Below, in pieces: positions 42,849-52,376 of a stretch of DNA of 64,000 nt (its first letter is position 1; each line of letters begins with the position of its first letter). Made by a program: the position numbers and the translations under genes. This DNA is from WGMI01 sp041739275 (GTDB lineage: Bacteria; Bacteroidota; Bacteroidia; Flavobacteriales; Schleiferiaceae): NCBI GenBank assembly GCA_041739275.1, contig JBGSOF010000002.1, forward strand, positions 35,060 to 99,059, read 5' to 3'. A model generated the notes under the pieces. It was given only the letters and a program-made list of their open reading frames with translations, was not told the DNA's origin and searched no databases.

Positions 42849-43783
42849 TCTCGAAAGACGTAAAGTTTGGCTTCGGCGATCGACAATCGTCGTTCAACCC
42901 CCTTTTCTGCTTCGGGCAAGCGGTACTTCAAGGTGTAGACCCCGGGTTCGGAAATTGGAGCGTCGGAATTCAAGATCGGCTTGGGGACGGCCTCACTCCA
43001 CTCTTCGAAGGATTCGAGCGAGCCCGTAGAATAAACCGAGCTGTGTGCGGGCGATAAAACCGAGCGCAAGCCTTTGACCACTGCAGGCTTTGGCAGACGC
43101 AACTCTTGCACCGAAGAACTCAGTTTGACCGGTCGCGAACGGACTAAGACCCGGTCGGGGCGCGCCAAGACATTCCTTGAATCGCTATTTAACAATGTCA
43201 ACTCGAGCGCTTCTTGCGGTTCGGAGCGCTGAGAAACCGGCCACAGAACTTTGAGGGCTCGCAGATTGCTCAGAGCCGCAGACGACCCAAAAACGCGCAC
43301 TGAATCGGGCTCGATTCTCAGGTCTTCAAGCCGATAGCGCCCACCCCAAGAACGCGGCAAAGCGCATTCAACCGGAAGCATTTTGTTCTTGAGGGTTCTA
43401 AAACGCAGCGAAAAAGGGCGATTTTCGACCGATAGCAAAGCAACCGAAGCCGGAAGCTGTTTTCGAATATCGTCTTTGTACTGAGCCCAATCGACCCATG
43501 CGACGGAATCGGCCGCAGATGCCAAAGCGTCTTGAGGCAAATCGAAAGAAATGCTGCGGCCCGGGCGAAGCGCCAGACCCAACAGCTCAAAGCCCCGGGC
43601 GTGGAGTCGCAAGCTGACCCGCTCGGGAAGTGGGTCCAGACCTAAGTTTTGCTGTGCCTTAGGAAAACCCGAGAAGTTCGCTTTAAACGAAAGTATGGCC
43701 TCCTGATCGGGAGCCGCCAAGCGATTGAGCGTCCAGAGCAACAAGGCGAGTGCGAAAAAAAACAGCCGAGGCCTTCGGAGCAT
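42845..43783 (-). CDS. YbbR-like domain protein
   Basis: 312 residues. One N-terminal membrane helix (RPRLFFFALALLLWTLNRLA) followed by extracytoplasmic beta-rich YbbR-like repeats (RVSLRLHARGFELLGLALRP; RIEPDSVRVFGSSAALSNLR). Position between yajC and coaE is the usual place for this gene in Bacteroidota. Function unknown; YbbR proteins are linked to cyclic-di-AMP synthases elsewhere, but no such gene is next to it here. Confidence 0.85.
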   Translation of the reverse strand: MLRRPRLFFFALALLLWTLNRLAAPDQEAILSFKANFSGFPKAQQNLGLDPLPERVSLRLHARGFELLGLALRPGRSISFDLPQDALASAADSVAWVDWAQYKDDIRKQLPASVALLSVENRPFSLRFRTLKNKMLPVECALPRSWGGRYRLEDLRIEPDSVRVFGSSAALSNLRALKVLWPVSQRSEPQEALELTLLNSDSRNVLARPDRVLVRSRPVKLSSSVQELRLPKPAVVKGLRSVLSPAHSSVYSTGSLESFEEWSEAVPKPILNSDAPISEPGVYTLKYRLPEAEKGVERRLSIAEAKLYVFRE

Positions 43784-43838
43784 AGCACGTGATCTTGGCT
43801 AAAATTCCGAAAACTTCGGCGGAATCAGTGTGAAAAGC

Positions 43839-44219
43839 TCAGGCCTTGACTTCTTCTTTTTCTTTCGCGCCCCCGTTTGTAGCGACCGCTTTGCCGGCCT
43901 TCTCTTCTTTGGGCAAGTATTGTGCGCTCATCTCTTTTGAAATGGCACTTTTCTCCACCTTCAGACGGCTGTTTTCACACTCCAAAACAATGTTGGTATC
44001 GTTGACTTCGAGGATTTTGCCGTGAATGCCCGAAGCGGTGACCACGCGCATTCCTTTGACAATCGAATCGCGAAAACTCGTTTCCTCTTTTTGCCTTTTC
44101 ATTTGAGGTCTGAGGAAGAAGAAGTACATCACCACCACCATTAAGATGAGCGGCAGCATGCCCATCCAGTCCATTCCCCCCCCGGCTTGAAGGAGTATTG
44201 ATCCGAGAAATTGCATCAT
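43839..44219 (-). CDS. yajC: Preprotein translocase subunit YajC
   Basis: 126 residues. One membrane helix (GMLPLILMVVVMYFFFLRPQ), then the YajC core MKRQKEETSFRDSIVKGMRV, VTASGIHGKILEVND, VEKSAISKE, and a Lys/Glu-rich tail. It is an accessory of the SecDF-YajC complex at the inner membrane. The start overlaps the DUF1573 stop by 4 bases (ATGA). Confidence 0.94.
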   Translation of the reverse strand: MMQFLGSILLQAGGGMDWMGMLPLILMVVVMYFFFLRPQMKRQKEETSFRDSIVKGMRVVTASGIHGKILEVNDTNIVLECENSRLKVEKSAISKEMSAQYLPKEEKAGKAVATNGGAKEKEEVKA

Positions 44220-44692
44220 TTCGCGGCCTCTTTAGACGCTTCGTCCGCAGGCTTGCCAATCACCTCTGAAGTGATTTTCAAAACCATCACATTCGGAACG
44301 GTATTCGCGTTGATCGTCACTTGTTTGTCGTTGCGCCCGGGGCGTCCGTTGCTGTCAAAACTCACTTTGATCTCTCCCGACTCGCCCGGAGCAATCGGCG
44401 TGCGCGGATATTCGGGAACGGTGCAACCACAACTGCCTTGGGCGTTCGAAATGATCAGGGGCGCATTTCCCGTGTTTTTGAACTTAAAGCTGTGTTGCGC
44501 CAAAGTTCCTTCGGCAATTTGTCCGAAGTCGTGCGATTCTTCTTCAAACGCGAATTGAGGCGTTCCCTGTGCCGGGTCTACGCCTCCCGCGGCAGATTCT
44601 GAGTTTTCAGCGCTCTTGATCTTGCTGCTGGCGCGGTCGCATCCATATGACAGAACGAACAGTGCGGAGAGCACTAGGGCGGTAATCTTCAT
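44216..44692 (-). CDS. DUF1573 lipoprotein
   Basis: 158 residues. Lipoprotein signal ending LSYGC (lipobox), then the DUF1573 immunoglobulin-like domain: EEESHDFGQIAEGTLAQHSF, FKNTGNAPLIISNAQGSCGC, VPEYPRTPIAPGESGEIKVS. It should be anchored in a membrane facing the periplasm; the function is unknown. In the gap before it, a TACTTTTG element (plus 44767-44774, minus strand) suggests an extra internal promoter, although no -33 box is clear. Confidence 0.92.
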   Translation of the reverse strand: MKITALVLSALFVLSYGCDRASSKIKSAENSESAAGGVDPAQGTPQFAFEEESHDFGQIAEGTLAQHSFKFKNTGNAPLIISNAQGSCGCTVPEYPRTPIAPGESGEIKVSFDSNGRPGRNDKQVTINANTVPNVMVLKITSEVIGKPADEASKEAAK

Positions 44693-44785
44693 TTTTTTTG
44701 AACTTTGAGTGAGTGTTTTTCAAAATTCCCGATCGTAAAAGATCTTCGGGACTTTCGATAGGAGGCCAAAAGTACGAAGCAAGGC

Positions 44786-45736
44786 TCAGCCTTCGAGCAA
44801 GCCGCGGCCGAGTTTAATCACCTTGCCTTCGCTTTTGAGGTCGATCAAGATTTTGTCGAGCACCCCATTGATAAATACACTGCTCTTTGGAGTGCTGTAC
44901 TCTTTGGCGAGCTCAATGTATTCATTCATGGTTACTTTGAGCGGAACTAGGGGAAAGTGCTCAAATTCACAGGCCGCCATTTTCATCAACAACATGTCGA
45001 CAAAGGCAATCCGATCCATTTCCCAGTTTTTGGCCTTCTCGGCAATGCGCGCTTCAACGGCATCTGAGTGAAGGATGACCGATCGAAACAAGGCGGGCCC
45101 AAAGGCGCGGTCTTCGATTTCGTCTTTGTACAGAGGCAATACCAAGCCCGCTTCGAGTTCTTTTTCTCCCCCTTTTCGCAAATTCCGTTGAACGAGCATT
45201 TGCGCGGCATCGAGGTCGTCGGACCAGTCGAGATTTCGCTCTTCGTAGATCTGATGAAAAAGTTCATTGCGGGTGATAAAGCCTTCGTAAATCTTTCGAA
45301 TAAAGGCTTTGTCGTCTTCGAGATCGCTTTTCTCAAGCTGCAAATAAGCCGAGTATGCGGCGCTCTGACGGATTTGCACGAACAAGCTCATAATCTGATC
45401 TCTGTGCTCAGACCATCGCACTTTGACCTTTTCGCAGGCCTCTTCAAATTCTTTGCTTTCAGCCAGTGCCGTCAGAAATCGATTGGCCAAAAAACGGCGA
45501 TTGGGTTCTAGGTCTTCCGGACTGGGAAGTCGCTTGTTCAGGCCCCGCTCAATCACGGTTTCGGCGGCAAATCGCAGCTCGAGCAAGAGTTTGAGTTCGT
45601 AGAGATAGAGTTCGTGAATTCGCTCGATGCTCTTGGACAGGTTTTTCTCTGCGGCCACGGCATCTCCACCCCCCCCTTGAAACCAAGCGTAGAGCGCGTG
45701 TAATACCTTGATCCGAATGTGGCGTCGCGTCAGCAT
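44786..45736 (-). CDS. nusB: Transcription antitermination protein NusB (long Bacteroidota form)
   Basis: 316 residues, about twice the E. coli length, as usual in this phylum. The N-terminus MLTRRHIRIKVLHALYAWFQ and the C-terminal half (NWEMDRIAFVDMLLMKMAAC, VTMNEYIELAKEYSTPKSSV, FINGVLDKIL) form the NusB fold, separated by a long helical insert. It takes part in rRNA antitermination with NusE/S10. It starts 9 bases after the leucine dehydrogenase stop. Confidence 0.94.
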   Translation of the reverse strand: MLTRRHIRIKVLHALYAWFQGGGGDAVAAEKNLSKSIERIHELYLYELKLLLELRFAAETVIERGLNKRLPSPEDLEPNRRFLANRFLTALAESKEFEEACEKVKVRWSEHRDQIMSLFVQIRQSAAYSAYLQLEKSDLEDDKAFIRKIYEGFITRNELFHQIYEERNLDWSDDLDAAQMLVQRNLRKGGEKELEAGLVLPLYKDEIEDRAFGPALFRSVILHSDAVEARIAEKAKNWEMDRIAFVDMLLMKMAACEFEHFPLVPLKVTMNEYIELAKEYSTPKSSVFINGVLDKILIDLKSEGKVIKLGRGLLEG

Positions 45737-45745
45737 GCTTCGTGT

Positions 45746-46843
45746 TTAAACCGGCGCCTGAGCTAAAGTCGAAATGCGCTCTTCGGCCATGCGCAGGGCG
45801 GCTTGATGGGGAGGAATTCCGTCTTGTTCCGATCTCCTGAACAATTCGAGCGCGGTGTCGTAGATCGCCGTGGTGCGACGCATGGATTCCGCTTCAGAAT
45901 AGTGCGCGATTTCGCGGTTCACGTTGATCAGACCGCCCGCGTTGATGAGAAAATCAGGGGCATAGAGCACTCCTTTTTCGCGAAGCATCAAACCGTGTCG
46001 GTTTTCGTCGGCCAACTGATTGTTCGCCGCTCCGGCAACAATGGTGCACTTGAGCGATTCGATGCTGCGGTCGTTGAGGGTAGCGCCCAAAGCACAGGGC
46101 GCATAAACGTCTATGGGCATCGAATAGCCCTCTTCGGCTCCGATCGCCAACGCTCCATATTTTTTGGAAATGGCCTCGACGCGGTCGGCATAGAGGTCGC
46201 TGATAAGGACTTTCGCGCCGGCCTCGACCAAGTGTTTTACCAAGGTTTCGCCTACGTGGCCAACTCCCTGTACCCAGACTGTGCGGCCCTCGAGAGCGTC
46301 GGTTCCCCAGCGCACCGAAGCCGCGGCCTGCATTCCGCGAAACACGCCCCAAGCCGTGTACGGAGAAGGATCTCCGCTCCCCCCCATTTCGACGGGGATG
46401 CCCGTAACGTGGCCGGTTTGTTTGCGAACGTGCACCATATCTGTGGTCGAAATCCCCACGTCTTCGGCCGTGATGTAGCGGCCCGACAAACTTTCCACAA
46501 AGCGACCGAAGGCCTCCATGAGCTCGGGGGTCTTTTGGGTGCGCGCATCTCCGATAATCACCGCTTTGCCGCCGCCGAGCGCGAGACCGGAAATCGAAGC
46601 TTTAAAACTCATGCCGCGGCTCAGCCGTAGCACGTCTCGAACGGCTTCTTCTTCGCTGGCGTAGGGCCACATGCGCGTACCGCCCAAAGCAGGGCCGAGA
46701 ACGGTCGAATGAATGCCGATAATGGCGCGGAGACCGGTTTTGCGGTCTCTGCAAAAAACAACTTGCTCGTGTTCGTCAAAAGAAGGGTTTCCAAAAACCG
46801 AACCCGCGCGGAGCTCGGTTTCCGCTGAAATGCGATCGTTCAT
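45746..46843 (-). CDS. Leucine/phenylalanine/valine dehydrogenase (Glu/Leu/Phe/Val family)
   Basis: 365 residues from the ATG at 46843 (MNDRISAETELRAG); the frame is open to 46999 but the extra part lies in the divergent promoter region. GPALGGTRMWPYASEEEAVR, MSFKASISGLALGGGKAVII (catalytic Lys), the Rossmann WVQGVGHVGETLVKHLVEAG and CALGATLNDRSIESLKC match leucine dehydrogenase. It reversibly deaminates branched-chain amino acids with NAD. First gene of the operon leading into nusB. Confidence 0.93.
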   Translation of the reverse strand: MNDRISAETELRAGSVFGNPSFDEHEQVVFCRDRKTGLRAIIGIHSTVLGPALGGTRMWPYASEEEAVRDVLRLSRGMSFKASISGLALGGGKAVIIGDARTQKTPELMEAFGRFVESLSGRYITAEDVGISTTDMVHVRKQTGHVTGIPVEMGGSGDPSPYTAWGVFRGMQAAASVRWGTDALEGRTVWVQGVGHVGETLVKHLVEAGAKVLISDLYADRVEAISKKYGALAIGAEEGYSMPIDVYAPCALGATLNDRSIESLKCTIVAGAANNQLADENRHGLMLREKGVLYAPDFLINAGGLINVNREIAHYSEAESMRRTTAIYDTALELFRRSEQDGIPPHQAALRMAEERISTLAQAPV

Positions 46844-46896
46844 AGCAGCGTTCGAAGGGGGTTGATGGTATAACAACGAAAAGGCCCGTGCTCGTC

Positions 46897-46904
46897 TATC
46901 TTTG
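46897..46904 (+). promoter_or_regulatory. Candidate -7 element upstream of the ABC exporter
   Basis: TATCTTTG is a perfect TAnnTTTG element in the divergent region between the leucine dehydrogenase and the ABC exporter, 80 bases before the chosen start. No TTTG -33 box is found at the expected distance, so this is tentative. Confidence 0.35.
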
Positions 46905-46983
46905 CAAAGGCACGGCAGTGGCGCGAAGGTACTGCAATTCGCAACTGTGCTCCGTCTGCTCGCTCCAAACAAGGCCTCGTGAT

Positions 46984-48804
46984 TTGAAAGCTCTCGCACA
47001 CCTCAATCGCTATCTCTTCAAGTATCGCCTCCACTTTCTGGGCGGGGTGTTGTTTGTCGCGATTTCGGTCGTTTTTCGAATCTATCCCGCTCAGTTGGTT
47101 CGCGCGAGCTTCGACTCGGTCGAGGCTTCGTTGGCCGCGCAAGACCCGAGTGCCGGCAGCGCCGGAGAGCTTCGCAAAACATTGATTTTGTATGGCTTGT
47201 CGATCATTGGATCGAGTTTGCTCGCGGGGCTTTTTATGTTTTTTATGCGGCAAACCATTATTGTGATGTCGCGCCACATCGAATACGATCTTAAAAACGA
47301 AATTTTCGAGCAATATCAGCGGCTTTCGATGAGCTTCTACAAAACGCACAGCACGGGCGATTTGATGAACCGCATTAGCGAAGACGTTTCGAGGGTGCGC
47401 ATGTACATCGGCCCCGCAATTATGTACGCCGTAAACGTGGCCATTACTTTGGTGATGGTCATCGCCATCATGCTTAGCATCAACGTGGAATTGACGCTCT
47501 ACGTGCTCGCACCCCTGCCTGTTTTGTCTTATGCCATCTACAAAATCAGCGTTGCCATCAACCAGAGAAGCGAGCGCGTCCAATCGAAGTTGAGCGATCT
47601 CTCGACCTATGTTCAGGAGGCTTTTTCGGGCATCCGGGTGTTGAAGGTCTACGTTCAAGAAGAGCGGGCTTCTTCGGAATTTGCCCGGCTCAGCGACGAA
47701 TATCGAGGGCTGAACGATCGCTTGTACAAAGTTGATGCGCTCTTTTTTCCGCTGATGTCGCTGCTGATTGGCCTGAGCACCTTGGCCACGATCTACGTGG
47801 GTGGTTTACAAACCATTGGGGGAGAGATCAGCGCGGGCAATATCGCGGAATTTGTGCTCTACGTCAATTTGTTGACTTGGCCGGTGGCCTCGATCGGTTG
47901 GGTGAGTTCGATCGTTCAGCGCGCCGAAGCTTCTCAAGAACGAATCAACGAGTTTTTGAGAGAACGCCCTGAAATCGAAGACAAAGGCATTCCCTCTGCC
48001 CCTCCCAAAGGCAAAATCGAATTCAAGTCGGTGGGCTTTACCTATCCCGACAGTGGAATCAGGGCGCTGCACGGGCTGAGTTTCGAAGTTCAAGAGGGTC
48101 AAACCCTGGGTGTTCTCGGGCGCACGGGTTCGGGTAAATCCACGCTCACCGCCTTGCTCGGAAGGCTGTACGACCCGGTCGAAGGCGAGATATACCTCGA
48201 CGACAAACCCTTGCGCGACTGGAGCTTAGGCCAGCTGAGAAGCAGCATGGGCTTTGTTCCCCAAGATGCCTTTTTATTCTCTGAAACCCTCAAGTACAAC
48301 ATCGCGTTCGGAAGCCGATCGGCCTCGGACGAAGCCATCGAACGCGCAGCAAAATCGGCCGAAATTCACGAAACCATCCTCGGATTTCCCGAAGGCTATG
48401 CCACCCGTGTCGGCGAGCGCGGGCTTTCGCTCAGCGGAGGTCAGAAGCAGCGCGTCTCCATTGCCCGAGCCTTGGTTGGAGACCCACCCCTGTTGGTTTT
48501 CGACGATTGTCTGTCGGCCGTAGACACCGAAACAGAAGCGCGCATTCTTCAGAATCTCAAGGAAGTCAGCAAAAACCGAAGCAGCATCATCATCAGTCAT
48601 CGAGTTTCGACGGTGATGCACGCCGATCTCATTCTGGTGCTCGAAAAAGGCGAGATCGCCGAAAGCGGCACCCACGAATTTCTGATGGAACACTCGGGCA
48701 TTTATGCCGATCTGTACCGGCAACAGCTCGAAGAAGAGAGCCATGCCTCGACCGTCGAAAATCGCGGTTCAATGAATACAAAATCCGCTTTGGGCAGCCT
48801 GTAA
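46984..48804 (+). CDS. ABC transporter, fused permease-ATPase (exporter type)
   Basis: 606 residues from a TTG at 46984 (then KALAHLNRYLFKYR); a GTG at 46888 in the same frame is possible but its extra part is Cys-rich and unlike the family. Six membrane helices in the first 330 residues, then the ATPase: Walker A VLGRTGSGKSTLTALLG, Q-loop SMGFVPQDAFLFSE, signature LSLSGGQKQRVSIARAL, Walker B LLVFDDCLSAVD, switch His in IIISHRVST. MsbA-like half transporter working as a dimer; lipid or drug substrate unknown. Confidence 0.92.
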   Translation: MKALAHLNRYLFKYRLHFLGGVLFVAISVVFRIYPAQLVRASFDSVEASLAAQDPSAGSAGELRKTLILYGLSIIGSSLLAGLFMFFMRQTIIVMSRHIEYDLKNEIFEQYQRLSMSFYKTHSTGDLMNRISEDVSRVRMYIGPAIMYAVNVAITLVMVIAIMLSINVELTLYVLAPLPVLSYAIYKISVAINQRSERVQSKLSDLSTYVQEAFSGIRVLKVYVQEERASSEFARLSDEYRGLNDRLYKVDALFFPLMSLLIGLSTLATIYVGGLQTIGGEISAGNIAEFVLYVNLLTWPVASIGWVSSIVQRAEASQERINEFLRERPEIEDKGIPSAPPKGKIEFKSVGFTYPDSGIRALHGLSFEVQEGQTLGVLGRTGSGKSTLTALLGRLYDPVEGEIYLDDKPLRDWSLGQLRSSMGFVPQDAFLFSETLKYNIAFGSRSASDEAIERAAKSAEIHETILGFPEGYATRVGERGLSLSGGQKQRVSIARALVGDPPLLVFDDCLSAVDTETEARILQNLKEVSKNRSSIIISHRVSTVMHADLILVLEKGEIAESGTHEFLMEHSGIYADLYRQQLEEESHASTVENRGSMNTKSALGSL

Positions 48805-48835
48805 AAAGGTCGAATGAGTAGTTTTGTACTCAAGG

Positions 48836-49174
48836 ATGAGCGATCGAAACGACCCCCGTAAAAACCCCGACGAAATCTACGGCAAGGCCATGCGCGCAGG
48901 CCGTAGAACGTATTTCTTCGATGTGCGCGCCACCCGAGGCGAAGACTATTACCTCACGATTACCGAAAGCAAAAAACACAGCTCTGAATTTGGAGAGGAG
49001 TTTTACAAAAAGCATAAAATATATCTGTACAAAGAAGATTTTGAGGTATTTAGGGAGCATTTAAACGAGATGATCGACTTTATCGAGCAGAAGCTCGAGT
49101 CCAAGGGGCATTCCAATCGCTTTGATTCTGATAATGAGTTGAGCAAAGGCGATTTCGATTTCGAAGACCTCTGA
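48836..49174 (+). CDS. DUF3276/PUR-alpha-like nucleic-acid-binding protein
   Basis: 112 residues from the ATG at 48836 (MSDRNDPRKNPDEIYGKAMR). AGRRTYFFDVRATRGEDYYL, TITESKK and YKKHKIYLYKEDFEVFREHL form the PUR-alpha/DUF3276 repeat, a small single-stranded nucleic-acid-binding module common in Bacteroidota. A TAGTTTTG element lies just upstream (48819-48826) but without a matching -33 box. Confidence 0.9.
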   Translation: MSDRNDPRKNPDEIYGKAMRAGRRTYFFDVRATRGEDYYLTITESKKHSSEFGEEFYKKHKIYLYKEDFEVFREHLNEMIDFIEQKLESKGHSNRFDSDNELSKGDFDFEDL

Positions 49175-49297
49175 GATTTTTAAACGGGCTCCTTGAATTG
49201 TTGATAAAGCCCCGGCGCGTTATTTTTAAATCGATCGAATAACCCTCGCTTTTCCTGAATTTTGAGGACTTAATCAAGCGCTCTTCAGCATCCGTTC

Positions 49298-50122
49298 ATG
49301 GGCAAAATCGTCGCCATCGCAAATCAAAAAGGAGGGGTCGGCAAGACCACCACCGCCGTAAATCTCTCGGCTGCGCTGGGCGTGCTCGAACAACGCGTGT
49401 TGTTGATCGATGCCGACCCCCAGGCCAATGCGAGCTCGAATCTGGGGGTAGACCCCGAAAAGGTCGAAAGCGGAACCTACGAAGTGCTCGAGCACACCGT
49501 CGATGCCTCTGAGGCCATACTCGAAACTTCGACGCCCAACGTTTGGCTCCTCGCCTCTCACCTCGACTTGGTCGCAGCCGAAATCGAATTGGTCGATCGC
49601 CCCAAGCGCGAGCACATGCTCCGAAAAGCCCTCAAAAAAGTCAAATCCGACTACGACTACATTTTAATTGACTGTGCCCCCTCGCTCGGTTTGATTACCC
49701 TAAACGCCCTGACCGCGGCCGACTCTGTGTTGATTCCCGTTCAGTGCGAGTATTTTGCGCTCGAAGGGCTCGGCAAGCTCCTGAATACCATCAAAAGCGT
49801 TCAACAACTCCACAACCCCGAACTCGACATCGAAGGCTTGCTGCTCACGATGTACGACGGCCGTTTGAGATTGTCGAATCAGGTGATGGAAGAAGTCAAG
49901 GCACATTTTCGGCAAATGGTCTTCAAAACCGTCATTCAGAGAAATGTGCGCCTGAGCGAGGCTCCGAGTTTTGGAGAGAACATTCTGATGTACGACGCTT
50001 CGAGCACGGGGGCTGCCAATTACCTAAATTTGGCGCAAGAGTTTTTGGCGAACAATGCGGCCAATGCGGCCGAGCGCCCCGGTCGAGCGCAATCATCATC
50101 CGGATCCAAAGAAAATGGCTGA
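49298..50122 (+). CDS. parA: Chromosome partitioning ATPase ParA (Soj)
   Basis: 274 residues. Deviant Walker A IVAIANQKGGVGKTTTAVNL, VLLIDADPQANASSNLGVD, and DYILIDCAPSLGLITLNAL are diagnostic; QVMEEVKAHFRQMVFKTVIQ and NVRLSEAPSFGENILMYD also fit chromosomal ParA. It works with ParB in origin segregation. The stop overlaps parB by 8 bases. A near-consensus TATTTTTA lies upstream in the AT-rich gap. Confidence 0.96.
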   Translation: MGKIVAIANQKGGVGKTTTAVNLSAALGVLEQRVLLIDADPQANASSNLGVDPEKVESGTYEVLEHTVDASEAILETSTPNVWLLASHLDLVAAEIELVDRPKREHMLRKALKKVKSDYDYILIDCAPSLGLITLNALTAADSVLIPVQCEYFALEGLGKLLNTIKSVQQLHNPELDIEGLLLTMYDGRLRLSNQVMEEVKAHFRQMVFKTVIQRNVRLSEAPSFGENILMYDASSTGAANYLNLAQEFLANNAANAAERPGRAQSSSGSKENG

Positions 50123-51020
50123 CAAGAGAAGGGCATTGGGCAGGGGCTTATCGGCCTTGCTCAAGGACCCCAGAGAAGAGATTCAATCGGCAGAGCAATC
50201 GGGAGCCGACGAAGTCGTGGGGAGTATCGCCGAGATTCCGCTCGGTCAAATCGTCGAAAATCCCTTTCAACCTCGCTCGCACTTCGATGTCGAAGCACTT
50301 GAAGAACTCGCGGCATCGATCAGAGAATTGGGCATCATTCAGCCGATTACGGTTCGCCGCTTGCGCAAGGGGCAGTACCAGCTCATCAGCGGAGAGCGCC
50401 GCCTCAGGGCCTCGAAACTCGCCGGACTCGAGCGCATCCCCGCCTACATCAGGCTTGCGAACGATCAGGGCATGCTCGAAATGGCCTTGGTCGAAAACAT
50501 TCAGCGTCAGGAGCTCGACGCGGTTGAAATCGCGATTTCGTATCAGCGATTGATCGAAGAGTGCGCCCTCACTCAGGAGCAGATGAGCGAACGCGTGGGT
50601 AAAAAGCGCAGCACAGTGACGAATTACCTCCGATTGCTCCGCCTCCCTCCTTTGGTTCAGGCGGGAATTCGCGACCGAATGATCGGCATGGGGCATGCCC
50701 GGGCCTTGGTCAATATGGAGCGCGAAGAAGAACTGCTCGGGCTGTATCGGCGCATCGTTACCGAAGATCTGAGCGTGCGCGCCGTCGAAGAACTGGTGCA
50801 ACAGACAAAAAGCCCCGATCGGGGCAAGCCCGAGCCGCGAGTGCGCCCATCGGCCGCGGAGCACTTTCCGGAGCACTTCAAAGAACTCGATCGCCAATTG
50901 ACCGCGCTTTTAGGCACTCGTGTACAGTTGATGCCCGGCAGGGGCAAAAGCGGGAAAATTGTGGTCGAATTCAAAGACGAGCGCGAGCTTGAGCGCATCC
51001 TTGCCCTGGTCAATCCATAG
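50115..51020 (+). CDS. parB: Chromosome partitioning protein ParB (Spo0J)
   Basis: 301 residues from the ATG at 50115 (MADKRRALGRGLSALL); the frame to 50055 lies inside parA. The ParB/Srx CTPase domain shows IVENPFQPRSHFDVEALEEL, PITVRRLRKGQYQLISGERR and LVENIQRQELDAVEIA; the HTH shows CALTQEQMSERVGKKRSTVT and NYLRLLRLPP; the C-terminal dimerisation part ends ELERILALVNP. I found no perfect parS site in the window by eye. Confidence 0.96.
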   Translation: MADKRRALGRGLSALLKDPREEIQSAEQSGADEVVGSIAEIPLGQIVENPFQPRSHFDVEALEELAASIRELGIIQPITVRRLRKGQYQLISGERRLRASKLAGLERIPAYIRLANDQGMLEMALVENIQRQELDAVEIAISYQRLIEECALTQEQMSERVGKKRSTVTNYLRLLRLPPLVQAGIRDRMIGMGHARALVNMEREEELLGLYRRIVTEDLSVRAVEELVQQTKSPDRGKPEPRVRPSAAEHFPEHFKELDRQLTALLGTRVQLMPGRGKSGKIVVEFKDERELERILALVNP

Positions 51021-51671
51021 ATGAACTTCGCTTCCAACGCATGGATTGCACTGCTGGCGGTGCATTTGCTCTTTGCAGTTCGCGTGCTGGGCCAAGATCC
51101 CCTCGACTCCCTTCAAACGCCTGTGGCGGCAAACCCTCTCTCGGGCGCGGACACTGCGGCCGTGTTGGCGGAAGGCGAGCCCGAGCCCGAGAGAAAATCA
51201 GATATCGAACTCCAAACGCACAGCCCGCAACGCGCGGCGCTTTATTCGACCCTTTTGCCGGGTTGGGGCCAGATCTACAATAAAAAATATTGGAAAGCCC
51301 CGTTGGCTTGGGCCATCATCGGTACCCCGATTGGTTTTGCCATCTATAACCAACAGCAGTACAGAGAGTTTAGCGATGCCTATTTGGCCGCCGTCGACAG
51401 CGATCCCAATACGCAGAATCCCTATGAAGGGCTCTATTCGCCCGAACAGCTCATCACCTTGCAAACCACCTATCGGCGCTGGCGCGATTTGAGTGTTATT
51501 TTGGCCGCCACGGCCTATGCGCTCAACATTGTGGACGCCTATGTCGATGGACACTTGTACTACTTCGACATTTCAGACGATTTGACCATGCGCATCGAGC
51601 CGAGCGCAGTGTTCACAGACTTGGGAGTCGGACCGCAAGCCGGTGTAAAAATCAGTTTCTCTCTGCAGTGA
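51021..51671 (+). CDS. DUF5683 membrane-associated protein
   Basis: 216 residues. Signal peptide (IALLAVHLLFAVRVLGQ), an acidic linker, then the DUF5683 core: RAALYSTLLPGWGQIYNKKY, WKAPLAWAIIGTPIGFAIYN, LSVILAATAYALNIVDAYVD with hydrophobic helices. It follows the parB stop directly and precedes dapB with an overlap, a conserved order in the phylum. Function unknown. Confidence 0.9.
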   Translation: MNFASNAWIALLAVHLLFAVRVLGQDPLDSLQTPVAANPLSGADTAAVLAEGEPEPERKSDIELQTHSPQRAALYSTLLPGWGQIYNKKYWKAPLAWAIIGTPIGFAIYNQQQYREFSDAYLAAVDSDPNTQNPYEGLYSPEQLITLQTTYRRWRDLSVILAATAYALNIVDAYVDGHLYYFDISDDLTMRIEPSAVFTDLGVGPQAGVKISFSLQ

Positions 51672-52372
51672 AGATCGCGATTGTCGGATACGGAAAGATG
51701 GGGCTGGAGGTCGAAAAGGCCGCGCTGCGCCGCGGACATACGGTGGTGTGTCGGCTCGGTCGCGACTGGGATTCAAGCAGCCTGACAGAAGCCGAAATGG
51801 CGATTGAATTCAGCCGCCCTGAAGCTGTGGTCGCGAATCTAAACCGCTGTTTGGACGCAGGAGTTCCCGTAGTCTGCGGAACCACGGGATGGGACCAATC
51901 CTTTGAATCTGTGGCCGAAGCGTTTCGAAGAGCCAAGCTCGGATTGTTCACCTCTTCGAACTTCAGCATCGGGGTGTACTCCTTTATTCGTGCTTCGGGC
52001 CTATTGGCACGCCTAAATTCGAAGCGCGAGGCGCAGTTTCGGATCCTTGAAATTCATCATCAACACAAGCTCGATCGACCCAGCGGCACCGCCATTCGAC
52101 TGGCCGAGCGCGTCCTAGAGCACCGAACAGAGCTCGACACTTGGGCATTGAAAGACCAAGCCGGCCCCGCTCAACTGCCGATTGAATCGATTCGAGAGGG
52201 CGAAGTACCCGGGACGCATCTGCTCGAAATCCAAACCGCTCAAGACGTGATTCGCCTCGAACACCGGGCGTTAAACCGCGAAGGCTTTGCCGAAGGCGCC
52301 GTCGCTGCGGCCGAATTCCTGAGCGGCAAGAGCGGGGTATATGGCATGGACGATTTGTTTTCTAACCTCTGA
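51668..52372 (+). CDS. dapB: 4-Hydroxy-tetrahydrodipicolinate reductase
   Basis: 234 residues from a GTG at 51668 that overlaps the previous stop (GTGA). KIAIVGYGKMGLEVEKAA is the dinucleotide fold; VPVVCGTTGWD, and EIHHQHKLDRPSGTAIRLAE (catalytic His and Lys) are DapB signatures. It reduces HTPA in lysine and diaminopimelate synthesis, supplying peptidoglycan. Length is slightly short, as usual for Bacteroidota. Confidence 0.95.
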   Translation: MKIAIVGYGKMGLEVEKAALRRGHTVVCRLGRDWDSSSLTEAEMAIEFSRPEAVVANLNRCLDAGVPVVCGTTGWDQSFESVAEAFRRAKLGLFTSSNFSIGVYSFIRASGLLARLNSKREAQFRILEIHHQHKLDRPSGTAIRLAERVLEHRTELDTWALKDQAGPAQLPIESIREGEVPGTHLLEIQTAQDVIRLEHRALNREGFAEGAVAAAEFLSGKSGVYGMDDLFSNL

Positions 52373-52376
52373 TGTT

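Noticed and set aside
48819..48826. TAGTTTTG as promoter of the DUF3276 gene
   Set aside because: A TTTG -33 box at a normal distance is missing and the start codon would be almost at the transcript start.
49175..51020. parS site near parA/parB
   Set aside because: No perfect 16-base parS palindrome was found by eye; a computed search of the whole genome would be needed.
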